The notes below the pieces were generated by a model. That model was not told the origin of the DNA and did not search any database. It was given only the letters and a program-made list of their open reading frames with translations. The position numbers and the translations under genes were made by a program. A stretch of DNA of 64,000 bases. It comes from an uncultured Clostridia bacterium. GTDB taxonomy: Bacteria > Bacillota > Clostridia > UMGS1810. The DNA lies in NCBI GenBank assembly GCA_934481345.1, contig CAKSPF010000001.1:248001-312000 (forward strand), in the 5' to 3' direction. Below, in pieces: positions 54,816 through 63,983 of this stretch; position 1 is the stretch's first letter; each line of letters opens with the position of its first letter.

Positions 54816-55772
54816 TTATTCAATAGCTTCAAAATCGGACGGAACGGTAATTCCGAGTTCATCGCAAATTGCCTTGTTATATTTTTTCTTATAATTTTCG
54901 TCGTATTCGATTTTCATCTTGGAAATATCTTCACCGTCTTTTAAAATTCTTGCTGCCATTTCGCCGGTTTTGCGTCCGAGTTCATAGTAGCTTATAGAAA
55001 GTGTAGCCACTCCGCAGCCCTTGCAGATACCTTCCTCGCCTGCAACAACAGGTTTCTTTGCAGGACGGCAGATTCCGTCGATTATACTTGTTGAGGAGGC
55101 CACGGTATTATCTGTAGGAACATAGATTACATCGCTGTAGTCACATGCCGATGTTGTAACAGCGGCAATATCGTTTGAGTCAGAGAAGGAAAACTCTTTG
55201 CATGTTATTCCGCTTTTTTCAAGACGGCTCTTGACAGCCTTTACCTGATACAGCGAGTTCGGCTCTGATGAACAGTAAAGAAGTCCTACTTTCTTAGCGT
55301 TCGGAAACAGCTCTGTGAGCATATCCGCCTGCTTATCCAAAGGTGCAAGATCGGATGTTCCGGAAATATTTCCGCCTACCACACCGTCAAAATCTTTAAG
55401 TTCAAGCGCAACACCGTATTCGGTAACAGATGTTCCCAAAATCGGAATGGTCGAAGTACCCGATGCAGCAGCCTGAAGAGCCGGTGTAGCATTTGCGAGT
55501 ATCAAATCAACGTTTTTGGAAACAAATCCGTTAATTATTGTAGAGCATGCATTAGAGTCATTGGACGCATTCTGCTCGTCAAATTTAACTTTATCGCCGA
55601 GAGCGTCTTTAAGAGCGTCCTTAAAGCCCTTTGTTGCAGCGTCCAAAGCTTCGTGCTGAACGAGCTGGCAGATACCTACGGTATATTCTTTCTTCTCTTT
55701 GCCGGCTGTAGAGCATGCAGACAAAGATACAATCAAAACACAACACAAAATCAATGAAATTAATCTTTTCAT
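54816..55772 (-). CDS. ABC importer substrate-binding lipoprotein (TrpX-like, second cluster)
   Basis: 318 residues of the COG2984 family. Lipobox LSAC with Cys20. Core motifs YTVGICQLVQHEALD (about 31-45) and KVGLLYCSSEPNSLYQ (about 165-180) match the first-cluster protein in position but diverge in detail (QLVQHEALD versus QFASHPSLD), so the ligand may differ. AAAGGGGG precedes the ATG. Its upstream region has a normal promoter but no T-box, so tryptophan control is absent. Confidence 0.84.
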   Translation of the reverse strand: MKRLISLILCCVLIVSLSACSTAGKEKKEYTVGICQLVQHEALDAATKGFKDALKDALGDKVKFDEQNASNDSNACSTIINGFVSKNVDLILANATPALQAAASGTSTIPILGTSVTEYGVALELKDFDGVVGGNISGTSDLAPLDKQADMLTELFPNAKKVGLLYCSSEPNSLYQVKAVKSRLEKSGITCKEFSFSDSNDIAAVTTSACDYSDVIYVPTDNTVASSTSIIDGICRPAKKPVVAGEEGICKGCGVATLSISYYELGRKTGEMAARILKDGEDISKMKIEYDENYKKKYNKAICDELGITVPSDFEAIE

Positions 55773-55806
55773 ATGTTTGTCCCCCTTTAAAATGTTTTAC
55801 ATAAAT

Positions 55807-55842
55807 ATACAATATTGTATAATAATTTTCCGTAAAAGTCAA
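55807..55842 (-). promoter_or_regulatory. Promoter with palindrome, second importer cluster
   Basis: Minus strand: -35 TTGACT (55842-55837), 17-base spacer, -10 TACAAT (55819-55814). A perfect 14-base palindrome ATACAATATTGTAT (55807-55820) covers the -10 box and could be an operator. Confidence 0.7.
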
Positions 55843-55918
55843 TAGCAAACATAGGGAATTAAGCCGAAAACAGCCATTTATTTCGAAAATTTTATACACT
55901 GTAATAAATAATTATTAA

Positions 55919-55950
55919 TCGGCGGCATATTTTAAATGCACGCCGCCGTT
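55919..55950 (-). terminator. Terminator of the methyltransferase gene
   Basis: CGGCGGCAT (55920-55928) pairs with ATGCACGCCGCCG (55936-55948, with a small bulge). It starts right at the methyltransferase stop. Confidence 0.65.
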
Positions 55951-56738
55951 TATAATATCATTTTTTCAAGCTCGGTTATTGCGCCGTAATGCAATATATC
56001 AAACCCCGCAGGCGCATTTTCCGCAAGCATTTTTAAATGCTCACACTCCCATGCTGATATTTCATCTGCAGTAAGCGACGCGCCTATTGCACGGCTCGCC
56101 TTCATTCGCCCGTTCCAGCTTTCCCGTGTAAAATGTACATTAAGCAGATATTCTTCGCTGTACACTTTTTTAAAACATCTGCTGTAAACCGCGTCAATAT
56201 CTATAGGACGCATTGTTTCGCCGGCGCCGCTCCAGTCCGGGCTGTATTTAAGTACCAGCTTTTCGCTTTCGCCGGCAATCCTATCCTCAAACGGAAGATA
56301 TGCCATATACAGTACAAGGATATGTCCTCCGGGCTTTAATACTCTGTAAAGCTCCGGCATTATTTTGATGTGATTAAAATACCAAAAGCACTGACATGCT
56401 GTAACTGCATCAAAAGTATTATCCTCAAAATCCATATCTTCTGCCGAAACTGCGCGGTAAGATATGTTCATTCCATAAGACAGCCTCTTTGCCTGCTCAA
56501 TCTGATTTTCCGATATATCAATACCCGTCCAGTTTGCACCGAAGCGATACATATTTCTCGGCAAAACCCCTGTCCCCGTTCCCAAATCAAGAACCTTCTG
56601 ACCTTTGATGCAAAGCCCGCGTGATACAATTTTTTGATAAAATTCATCAGGATAAATATCCCTGTATTTTGCGTAATCCGATGAAATTTTTCCCCAGTCA
56701 AACGGTTTTCCGCCGTCAAGTTTTTTATCCGACAGCAT
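55950..56738 (-). CDS. Class I SAM-dependent methyltransferase
   Basis: 262 residues from the ATG at 56738 (AGAGGTG eight bases upstream; a GTG precedes it). Motif I is KVLDLGTGTGVLPRN (about 48-62), motif II includes WTGIDISENQIEQAK, and the post-I acidic site is SAEDMDF. YRVLKPGGHIL marks the usual strand 5 region. The N-terminal FDWGKISSDYAKYRDIYP is typical of a Methyltransf_11 subgroup. No specific substrate is readable; it stands alone between a GGDEF fragment and the importer cluster. Confidence 0.85.
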   Translation of the reverse strand: MLSDKKLDGGKPFDWGKISSDYAKYRDIYPDEFYQKIVSRGLCIKGQKVLDLGTGTGVLPRNMYRFGANWTGIDISENQIEQAKRLSYGMNISYRAVSAEDMDFEDNTFDAVTACQCFWYFNHIKIMPELYRVLKPGGHILVLYMAYLPFEDRIAGESEKLVLKYSPDWSGAGETMRPIDIDAVYSRCFKKVYSEEYLLNVHFTRESWNGRMKASRAIGASLTADEISAWECEHLKMLAENAPAGFDILHYGAITELEKMIL

Positions 56739-56792
56739 CACATTCTCACCTCTGTAACCGTAAAAATATATCCGAAAACAAATTCCGCCGGA

Positions 56793-57949
56793 TTATAAAT
56801 GTCTGAACCTTATCCTTTTCATATTCTTTTCATTATACATCTCACTGTCGGCCCGCAGAATAAGTTCCTGTATACTGTCATTTTCCCCCAGGTACACTGC
56901 ACTTCCGATACTTATCTTAACCGAATATGCCGTGCCTTCGCTTTCACTTTTTTGTTCCACCGCTTTAGTAAGCATTTTACACATCGGTTCAATTCTTTCT
57001 TCTTTATTAATAATCTGAACGATTGCAAATTCGTCACCGCCGTAACGTGCGCAAAAGCCCTTTGTTTCCCTGCAAACTTTCTTTATTGCCGATGATATCA
57101 TTTTCAAAACGCGGTCGCCCTCTGTATGACCGTAGCTATCGTTAATTTGCTTGAAAGAATCAACATCTATAAACAAAAAATACAGTTTTTCTTCTTTTTT
57201 AAGATTTTCAATCTTGGAAGCAAGATAAACAAGCAGTTCTCTGCGATTGCTCATTCCGGTAAGGGAATCAAGCGAAACGAACGACTGAAGCGTACCTATA
57301 TACACAAGTAAAAATGAAATAACTATTCCGACAGAAAGAATCGGAAGTCTTTGCAGTATCGACTGAAGCAAACCGCATAAAATAGGCGGTACGGCAAAGG
57401 AAGCAATTGTAAGAAAGTCATCACGGTGAGCATAATACTTCTTATTCATCGCCAACAGCAAAGTTTTAAACGAAGAATACAAAATATAGCAGTATGCCAA
57501 AATCTGCTGTGAATAATACAGCGGTCCGCGGTGGTATATCTTATTTTCATCAAAATAATAAAGCCATCCTGTATAAGGCGAACAAATAAGAAGCACTGCC
57601 AGGACAAAAAGAGGCAATATACCTATAAGCATAAATGCTTTATTGTTTAAGATACTGCTTTTCTGAATCGCTTCGGAATATAAAAACCAAAATATGCCGA
57701 AAAACCAAATGACATAAAATACATGAAATTAATAGTCTGCATAGCCGAAACGGGGATATTCATATATTCCGTGATACCCATATTCCATAAAAAATCAAAA
57801 CAATTTGCTGCTGCCGCAAACCACACAGATGTAACAAAAAGCTTGTTTTTGGCAGAAGCGCCGAATCCGAACTCAGAAGCTTTCAATGCTATTATCGACA
57901 GTATAATTACGGCGAGTATATTTATTTCGGAATAGAGCATCGTTGCCAT
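56793..57949 (-). pseudogene. Membrane GGDEF diguanylate cyclase, frameshifted
   Basis: Start ATG 57949 (AAAGGAG upstream). The first frame encodes three membrane segments and ends at 57647. The second continues the same protein (membrane segments, then LTGMSNRRELL, IDVDSFKQINDSYGHTEGD, and ARYGGDEFAIV) to the stop at 56793. The two frames join seamlessly if one base is added to the four-T run at 57689-57692 (minus strand), giving AYFWFLYSEAIQKSS. The GGDEF active site is intact; no RxxD inhibitory site precedes it. Intact, it would make c-di-GMP from two GTP at the membrane. A homopolymer sequencing error is possible. Confidence 0.8.
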
Positions 57950-58030
57950 GAATATTCTCCTTTCATAATACAAGGCTAAATTACTTCTATAATATCAAAA
58001 ACAGACGAAAATGTCAAATACGCAAAACGG

Positions 58031-58066
58031 CATAAAAAAGCAGACATCTTCGCGATGCCTGCTTGG
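58031..58066 (-). terminator. Terminator of the nag operon
   Basis: AAGCAGACATC (from 58038) pairs with GATGCCTGCTT (to about 58064). Reading on the minus strand a TTTTTT run (58034-58039) follows. It sits directly behind nagA. Confidence 0.8.
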
Positions 58067-58068
58067 TT

Positions 58069-59139
58069 TCATGCTATAATTTCTCCGTTTACAACAGTCA
58101 TTTTAATATCAAAATCATTTGATAAGACAATAAACTCCGCGTCATACCCTGCCTGTATTTTTCCTTTATCCGGTATTTTGATAAGTTTTGCCGGCGTTTC
58201 CGACGCCATTTTGAATGCGTCATCAGCCGGTATGCCGAATTCTATCGCTTTTTTTACACATTTAAACAATGTTGATGTACTTCCGGCTATTGCACCGTCC
58301 GCTGTTCTTGCAACCGAATTATTCACCGTAACGGTCTGTCCGCCGAATTCATAAGTTCCGTCCTCAAGCCCCGCAGCTCTCATAGAATCGCTTATGATAA
58401 TCATTCTGTCCGATCCAAAGGTTTTATACAGCATTTTTATCACACTTTTATGAATATGCAGTCCGTCACATATAACCTGAGCATATATTTCCTTATCAAT
58501 GGCGGCTCCGATCGGTCCGGGATTTCTGTGGCAAAGCGGCGGCATAGCATTGAATGTATGGGTAAGGCAAGCCGCTCCGTTTTCTATTGCGTTTATGCTT
58601 ATGTCATAATCTGCGTCGGTGTGCCCTATTGATACCACTGCATCGCATTTTCTGATAAATTCCGCTGAGTTTTCAAGTTCCGGCGCTAAGGTAACCATTT
58701 TTATATTCCGCATAGAATTAAATTCTTCAATATCCGGGTTTTTGATATATTTTTCATTTTGAGCGCCCTTGTGTTTCGGCGATATATACGGCCCCTCCAG
58801 ATGAAATCCCAAAATATTTGCACCGTTTGTTTTTGGAATATCCGTATTAACCACACTTTTTACCGTTTCCATATCCATGGTCATTGTTGTCGGGAGCCAT
58901 GAAGTCGTGCCGTTTTTTGCAAGGTAATGTGACATTTCGGAAAGCTTGTCACCGTCCATGGTATCAAAGCCTATGCACCCGTGTGCATGCACATCAACAA
59001 GTCCCGGAAAAATCCGGCAGCCTTGTAAATCAATACCGCTGCCTGTTATTTCAGGAGCTATTTTTGTTATTTTACCGTTTTGCGTCATAATATCTGCCGG
59101 CTTGCCGCCGACAAGTGCATTTTTAAACAAAATACCCAT
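58069..59139 (-). CDS. nagA: N-acetylglucosamine-6-phosphate deacetylase
   Basis: 356 residues from the ATG at 59139 (AAGGGAG upstream; a frame from 59175 lacks this). Amidohydrolase family: VDVHAHG (metal-site start), LEGPYISPKHKGAQ (metal Glu), IGHTDADYD, THTFNAMPPLCHRNPG, and catalytic Asp in IISDSM. It removes acetate from GlcNAc-6-P to give GlcN-6-P, the substrate of NagB encoded directly upstream. All key motifs look intact. Confidence 0.93.
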   Translation of the reverse strand: MGILFKNALVGGKPADIMTQNGKITKIAPEITGSGIDLQGCRIFPGLVDVHAHGCIGFDTMDGDKLSEMSHYLAKNGTTSWLPTTMTMDMETVKSVVNTDIPKTNGANILGFHLEGPYISPKHKGAQNEKYIKNPDIEEFNSMRNIKMVTLAPELENSAEFIRKCDAVVSIGHTDADYDISINAIENGAACLTHTFNAMPPLCHRNPGPIGAAIDKEIYAQVICDGLHIHKSVIKMLYKTFGSDRMIIISDSMRAAGLEDGTYEFGGQTVTVNNSVARTADGAIAGSTSTLFKCVKKAIEFGIPADDAFKMASETPAKLIKIPDKGKIQAGYDAEFIVLSNDFDIKMTVVNGEIIA

Positions 59140-59155
59140 CCGCAACACTCCCTTG

Positions 59156-59875
59156 CTATTTATCAATGCTGTCATATGCTTCCTTATCGCATATAACGAC
59201 TACATCCGGATGAATTTTAAGCATTGTCGCGGGAACGGAGGTATTTATGCTATTGTCAAAGAGCTCCGAAAGCGCTTTATGCTTGCTCTTGCCGCTTACC
59301 AAAAGAACAATTTTTCTTGCTTTAAGAATAGTAGACATTCCCATTGTCAACGCCTGTTTCGGAACATCGGCTTCATTTTCAAAAAATCTCGCGTTTGCTT
59401 CTATTGTGCTTTTGGAAAGCTTTGTCAGATGTGTTGCTGAATTTAAACTGCTGTCCGGCTCGTTAAAGCCTATGTGTCCGTTCTGCCCGATTCCAAGAAT
59501 CTGCAAATCTATTCCGCCGCTTTGTTCTATCAGTGCGTCATATGCCGAGCACTCAGCCCTCACATCATCTGTCTGTCCGTTCGGAATATGTATATTTTCC
59601 GGTTTTAGGTTAACCTTACTGTAAAAATGCTTATTCATAAAGTAATAATAGCTTTGGACGTTATCCCGCGAAATCGGATAATACTCATCAAGGTTAAAGG
59701 TTGTCACTTCGGAAAAATCAAGATTCATTTCCGTTAGCTTTTTATACATGCCGATCGGGCTTGAGCCTGTAGCCAGTCCAAGCACACAGTTAGGTTTAAG
59801 CATAATCTGTGACGCTACAAGCTCCGCCGCCTTATTTGATATTTCCTCATAGCTGCTGCATAAAATAATTCTCAT
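59156..59875 (-). CDS. nagB: Glucosamine-6-phosphate deaminase
   Basis: 239 residues from the ATG at 59875 (GGTGGG upstream). Motifs: LATGSSPIGMYKKL (phosphate loop), FNLDEYYP (catalytic Asp), GIGQNGHIGFNEP (His and Glu of the active site). It converts GlcN-6-P to fructose-6-P and ammonia. It is encoded 16 bases before nagA in the same operon, completing the amino-sugar route. The C-terminal allosteric tail of longer NagB types is absent, as in most Firmicutes. Confidence 0.94.
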   Translation of the reverse strand: MRIILCSSYEEISNKAAELVASQIMLKPNCVLGLATGSSPIGMYKKLTEMNLDFSEVTTFNLDEYYPISRDNVQSYYYFMNKHFYSKVNLKPENIHIPNGQTDDVRAECSAYDALIEQSGGIDLQILGIGQNGHIGFNEPDSSLNSATHLTKLSKSTIEANARFFENEADVPKQALTMGMSTILKARKIVLLVSGKSKHKALSELFDNSINTSVPATMLKIHPDVVVICDKEAYDSIDK

Positions 59876-59913
59876 ATAACCCACCGTTTAAAATTTCTTT
59901 CTTTTGCATACGC

Positions 59914-60981
59914 CTAATTAAGAACAACCTCATGTCCTGTTTTTGCCGATTCGTAAACAGCGTCCAGAATCCGCATAAGAACAATTCCATCATCAGCCGG
60001 TGACTTGCACTCTTTCGTACCGTCTGCGATACAGCCGATAAAGTGATTTATTTCATTTTCAAAGAGTCCGTTGAAATCAAGCGCAGTAGGTGCGTCAAAG
60101 CTTACGTTTGTCAGATAATTATTCATACTGCCGTAAATTTCAACATCGGGATTGAGCTTTGCACCCGCCTTTGTACCGAAAAGCTCTATCTCGCCTTTAT
60201 CATCTTTTATATTAAGGCAAAATGATGCCTCAACCGCAAGCGTCATTCCGTTGTCAAATCTTATAAGTGCGGTTGCCATATCCTCAACGTCGCATATATC
60301 GTGATCTGTAGCTCCGCTTGAAAGATATTTCGGCTTGCCTACCGTGCCCTTTCTGTCAAAAAGCTTTTGATAGGTAACTCCGTAAACCGATACCGGCTTC
60401 GGATTTCCGCATACATATCTCACCAAATCTATAACATGTACTCCGAGGTCAATCAGAGGTCCGCCGCCGCTGCGCGCCTTTTCTCCGAACCATCCTCCGG
60501 GATTTCCGTTTCTTCTCAGATAGCAGGCTTTTGTATAGTATACTTCTCCCAGGTCGCCGTTGTCAATAAACTTCTTTATAACTTCGCAGTCGTTGCCGTA
60601 GCGGCGAACAAATCCCACCATAAGCAGCTTGCCGTTTTTTTCGGCGGCAGCCTTCATTGCTTCTGCCTCCTTTTCATTCATTGCCATAGGTTTTTCGCAT
60701 AGAACATGCTTTCCGGCATTTAATGCGGCAATAGTACACGGCGCATGCGCGCTGTTCCATGTGCATACGCTTACGGCGTCAATTTCATCTAATGCAAGCA
60801 TATCTTCTTTGTTGTCAAAAAGACGGGTAATTCCGTATTTCTCACCCATTTTTTCAAGTCTGTTTCTGTTTATATCGCAGAATGCATACACCTCAACCTG
60901 CGGATTTTCCAAATATGCCTTGATGTGAAATTCGGATATTCCGCCAACTCCGATTATACCGACTTTGATTTTATCAGCCAT
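59914..60981 (-). CDS. Gfo/Idh/MocA family sugar oxidoreductase
   Basis: 355 residues, AAAGGAG before the ATG. Rossmann start GIIGVGGISEFH, then the CEKPMAMNEKEAEAM motif with the catalytic-type lysine, and GGGPLIDLGVHVIDLVRY, typical of sugar dehydrogenases and hydrolase-related members that use NAD(P). It lies between a sugar-isomerase-like gene and nagB, so it likely oxidises a sugar entering the amino-sugar route. The specific substrate is not readable. Confidence 0.88.
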   Translation of the reverse strand: MADKIKVGIIGVGGISEFHIKAYLENPQVEVYAFCDINRNRLEKMGEKYGITRLFDNKEDMLALDEIDAVSVCTWNSAHAPCTIAALNAGKHVLCEKPMAMNEKEAEAMKAAAEKNGKLLMVGFVRRYGNDCEVIKKFIDNGDLGEVYYTKACYLRRNGNPGGWFGEKARSGGGPLIDLGVHVIDLVRYVCGNPKPVSVYGVTYQKLFDRKGTVGKPKYLSSGATDHDICDVEDMATALIRFDNGMTLAVEASFCLNIKDDKGEIELFGTKAGAKLNPDVEIYGSMNNYLTNVSFDAPTALDFNGLFENEINHFIGCIADGTKECKSPADDGIVLMRILDAVYESAKTGHEVVLN

Positions 60982-60994
60982 TTTTATCTCTCCT

Positions 60995-61846
60995 TTATCT
61001 GCTCTGATTCATTATGTTTCTAAGAAAATCCGCTGCCATGGTAATATCAGCAGCAGGGTTATCCCCGACCTCGCGTTCAATAGTCAAAAATCCCCTGTAG
61101 CCTATATCCTCCAATGCGGCAAGGTATTTATCAAAAGGCACGCTGCCTTCGCCGAGCGGAACCTCACGGAAGCCTTCCCCGGTAGGAATTTCATCTTTTA
61201 TAATTCCGTAGACAACCTCGGGATTGTTTTCGCGCAGCTTTATGCCGTCTTTCGCATGGGTATGTACTATATAATCTTTCAAATTATACACTGCCTGCAC
61301 GGGATCATCTCCGGTTACCATAGCAAGATTTGCCGGGTCAAGATTGACTGCAACACCGCGCGAACCGAGCGAATCCAGAAATCCTTTCAGAACTTCGGAT
61401 ACTTCGGGGCCCGTTTCGATGGCAAAATGTGCGTCAAGCGAATCCGCATAGCGTGACAGTTCGCCGCATGCCTCCTGCATTATTGCGTACCTCGGATGGC
61501 TTTTGTCTGTTGGCACAACTCCGATATGGGTTGTAACGACATCCGTTTCCAGCTCCTTTGCCAGATCGAGAATACGTTTTGATTTTTCGATAAGTGACGG
61601 GTTTAACTCGGAATTGCCAAAACCCATTCCCAAATCGCCGCAAAGCGCCGAGAAAACCAAACCGTTTGATTTCATCATATCTTTTAGTTCATTTATCTTT
61701 GCTCTTGTCATATTTTCGGGTGCATGTTCACCCTTTGTCGCATACATCTGAATTCCGTCTGCGCCCAAAGAAGCCGCTTTTTCTATTGCCTGCTTCGTAT
61801 CAAGCCTGAATGAATCCAGCAATACACCTATCGGAAACTGATACAT
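60995..61846 (-). CDS. Sugar phosphate isomerase/epimerase family protein
   Basis: 283 residues, GGGAGG before the ATG. AP_endonuc_2-type TIM barrel: FSALCGDLGMGF near 57, HFAIETGPE (metal Glu, about 139), VNLDPANLAMV (metal Asp/His region), VHTHAKDGIK and LTIEREVG near the end. First gene of the isomerase-Gfo/Idh-nagB-nagA operon. Such pairs with Gfo/Idh enzymes often process inositol or keto-sugars; here the nag genes suggest an uncommon amino sugar or linked sugar. Confidence 0.85.
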   Translation of the reverse strand: MYQFPIGVLLDSFRLDTKQAIEKAASLGADGIQMYATKGEHAPENMTRAKINELKDMMKSNGLVFSALCGDLGMGFGNSELNPSLIEKSKRILDLAKELETDVVTTHIGVVPTDKSHPRYAIMQEACGELSRYADSLDAHFAIETGPEVSEVLKGFLDSLGSRGVAVNLDPANLAMVTGDDPVQAVYNLKDYIVHTHAKDGIKLRENNPEVVYGIIKDEIPTGEGFREVPLGEGSVPFDKYLAALEDIGYRGFLTIEREVGDNPAADITMAADFLRNIMNQSR

Positions 61847-61895
61847 AAAAAGACCTCCCGGTAATAAAATTCTTGTGTTTAGCTTAATTTCATTG

Positions 61896-61911
61896 TATAA
61901 TAGTACAAAAG
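61896..61911. promoter_or_regulatory. Divergent promoter dyad between the nag operon and AraC gene
   Basis: TTGTATAATAGTACAA near 61893-61908 combines an extended -10 (TATAAT, 61896-61901) for the plus-strand AraC gene with a TTGTA/TACAA dyad that can act on both directions. Confidence 0.45.
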
Positions 61912-61975
61912 AAAAGTAAAGGATGTATCTTGCTGTGTTTTGATACTATATTGCTTTTTAGCGAGGTGAAACAAT

Positions 61976-62845
61976 ATGAAAGATTATAAAAAAAATCCAA
62001 ACATACTGTCAAAAGAGGAAAGACCGGCGAAAAATGATTATTACGAGGCTCATCACTATGACGATCCGAATTTTCCTATTATATTTCATTTAGACACTGT
62101 AGACAGTCAAATGAACTTTGTTCCGCACTGGCATCAAAACCCGGAACTTCTGTATTTTAAGGAAGGAACAGCAAGGGTTTCTCTGGATACCGAGGTTTTG
62201 GAAGCGACTGTCGGCGACATTGTAATCGCGCCGTCAAACTACCTGCACAAAATAGCTTCCGACAGCCGCACAAGGTACTACTGTCTGATTCCCGATTTGG
62301 AATTTTGCAAAAAATTCGGACTTGAACCCGACAGCATAGACTATATTCACAAAATACACGATAAAGAATTAAACGATAAAATGGATTTGATAATCACCGA
62401 GTTTGAAAACAAAGAGAGCTATTACAAACCGATAATTCTATCCGAAATAATCTCATTATTAAGCCTGGCGGCACGCTGTTATACGGCAGGCTCTCCCGTC
62501 AGACTGAGCAAAAAACAGGCGGCGCGGACAGAGATGATAAAAAAAGCGTTTTCATATGTTGATATGCACTTTTCGGAAGATATAACCATAGATTCGCTTG
62601 CCGGTTATCTCGGACTTACAAAATACTATTTTTGCCATATATTCAAACAGCTTACGGAAATGACGCCGATAAACTACATAAACTATATACGCTGCCGAAA
62701 GGCAAAAGGGCTTTTGTCATCGGGTAAATGCCTGAATGTGAGCGATGCCGCTGAGCAGTGCGGATTTTCAAATCTTTCCTATTTTGCCAAAACCTACAAA
62801 AAGCATAACGGCTGCCTGCCGTCACATGACATGAAAAAAGAATAG
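61976..62845 (+). CDS. AraC family regulator (cupin type)
   Basis: 289 residues, GAGGTG before the ATG. A cupin-type sensor (about 40-130, NFVPHWHQNPELLYF, VGDIVIAPSNYLHKI) and a C-terminal AraC double HTH (about 185-285, ITIDSLAGYLGLTKYYFCHI and VSDAAEQCGFSNLSYFAKTY). It is divergent from the isomerase-Gfo/Idh-nag operon and probably its regulator, responding to a sugar inducer. Confidence 0.87.
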   Translation: MKDYKKNPNILSKEERPAKNDYYEAHHYDDPNFPIIFHLDTVDSQMNFVPHWHQNPELLYFKEGTARVSLDTEVLEATVGDIVIAPSNYLHKIASDSRTRYYCLIPDLEFCKKFGLEPDSIDYIHKIHDKELNDKMDLIITEFENKESYYKPIILSEIISLLSLAARCYTAGSPVRLSKKQAARTEMIKKAFSYVDMHFSEDITIDSLAGYLGLTKYYFCHIFKQLTEMTPINYINYIRCRKAKGLLSSGKCLNVSDAAEQCGFSNLSYFAKTYKKHNGCLPSHDMKKE

Positions 62846-62935
62846 TCCATCCTTCCGAAACTATATGCTGCAAAAGATTTATTTGTCTGCAAACATAGTT
62901 TTTTAAGATATAAGGTATAAAAAGACAAAATTATG

Positions 62936-62964
62936 TTGACAAACTACCGTTCGGTAGCTATAAT
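62936..62964 (+). promoter_or_regulatory. TetR promoter with embedded operator
   Basis: TTGACA (62936-62941), a 17-base spacer, TATAAT (62959-62964). The perfect dyad CTACCG-TT-CGGTAG (62944-62957) fills the spacer, so a bound TetR-type repressor would block polymerase and control its own gene. Confidence 0.88.
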
Positions 62965-63000
62965 ATAAATATAATTTTAATTCGGGAGAGATTATGAGCT

Positions 63001-63672
63001 ATGGACAGCCGAAGTACAAAACAAAAAATCCTGGACGCGGCACTTGATTTGTTTTCAACACAAGGCTTTGAGGCAACCTCTGTTTCGCAGATTGCAGATG
63101 AGGTCGGTATCCGCAAGGCTTCATTGTACAGCCATTTTGCAAGCAAAAAGGAAATTTTGGAAAGCCTGATGCAGGAAATTATGGAACAGTATGAGTGGCA
63201 TTCGATTTTTTCGGAAAACAACAGTGATATGTCCTCTTCATTAAATGACGGAAAAGATTTGAATATTGATTCGGTTACTCAGATGATAGTCGGACAGATC
63301 CGCTATATTATCCACGAACCGCAGATTGTTAAAGCCAGAAAAATGCTGACGATTGAGCAGTTCCGAAATCCGATTCTTGCAAAGGCACAGACGAAACAGA
63401 ATTATACCAACGTTATGAATTTTTTCATCGGTATTATTGAATTTTTAATACAACAGCAAAAACTATCGGATAATGACGCGGAAATCATGGCAGCTCAGCT
63501 ATGTCTGCCAATCTCCGTCTGGCTTAATCTCTGCGACCGTGAACCGGAGCGCGAGGATGAAGTAACGGACTTGATTGAACGGCATGTCCGGCAGTTTTTC
63601 AGAATGTACGGCAAACCGGCTTATGCTGACAAAACAGAAGATATTTGTCAGTTGAATAAGGAGGAAAATTAA
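63001..63672 (+). CDS. TetR family regulator
   Basis: 223 residues; GGGAG lies about 13 bases before the ATG. N-terminal HTH (about 8-55): KILDAALDLFSTQGFEATSV, then IADEVGIRKASLYSHFASKK, which is the standard TetR DNA-binding pattern. The C-terminal ligand domain is unique. An inverted repeat lies inside its promoter. The next gene starts inside the stop codon (TAATG), so the two are co-expressed, and this regulator likely controls an exporter or stress operon that continues to the right. Confidence 0.88.
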   Translation: MDSRSTKQKILDAALDLFSTQGFEATSVSQIADEVGIRKASLYSHFASKKEILESLMQEIMEQYEWHSIFSENNSDMSSSLNDGKDLNIDSVTQMIVGQIRYIIHEPQIVKARKMLTIEQFRNPILAKAQTKQNYTNVMNFFIGIIEFLIQQQKLSDNDAEIMAAQLCLPISVWLNLCDREPEREDEVTDLIERHVRQFFRMYGKPAYADKTEDICQLNKEEN

Positions 63673-63983
63673 TGAACAGTGTTTTGGAGTTTATTCGGGT
63701 TGCAATGAACACAATTTTGCATTCTTTTCGCACCGCTATGCCATGTTGGGCGGCGATAGTTTTGGCAGCGATAATTTTGATTCGCAGTGCTGTACAGAAA
63801 ATAAAAGGTGAAAAACAGGGCGGCAACTGCGGTATGGAAGGAGTAATCCTCGGCTTGTGCTTCGGTCTGCTTATCGGAACAATGCTTGGTGACAATATCG
63901 GTACCGGAATTTCATTAGGTGCCTCGGCAGGTCTTGCTGTCGGTCTGTTTATACCGAAAAAGACGAAAGATGAGGATAAATGA
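63672..63983 (+). CDS. Small two-TM membrane protein
   Basis: 103 residues, coupled to the TetR gene by TAATG, GGAGG before the start. A membrane segment at about 23-39 is followed by a basic loop (KIKGEKQGGNCG). A second, glycine-rich region (about 57-93, GLCFGLLIGTMLGDNIGTG, GASAGLAVGLFIP) could pack as one or two helices. A charged tail ends KKTKDEDK. No named family recognised. Its position behind a TetR gene suggests a part of the regulated efflux or envelope operon that lies beyond the window. Confidence 0.65.
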   Translation: MNSVLEFIRVAMNTILHSFRTAMPCWAAIVLAAIILIRSAVQKIKGEKQGGNCGMEGVILGLCFGLLIGTMLGDNIGTGISLGASAGLAVGLFIPKKTKDEDK

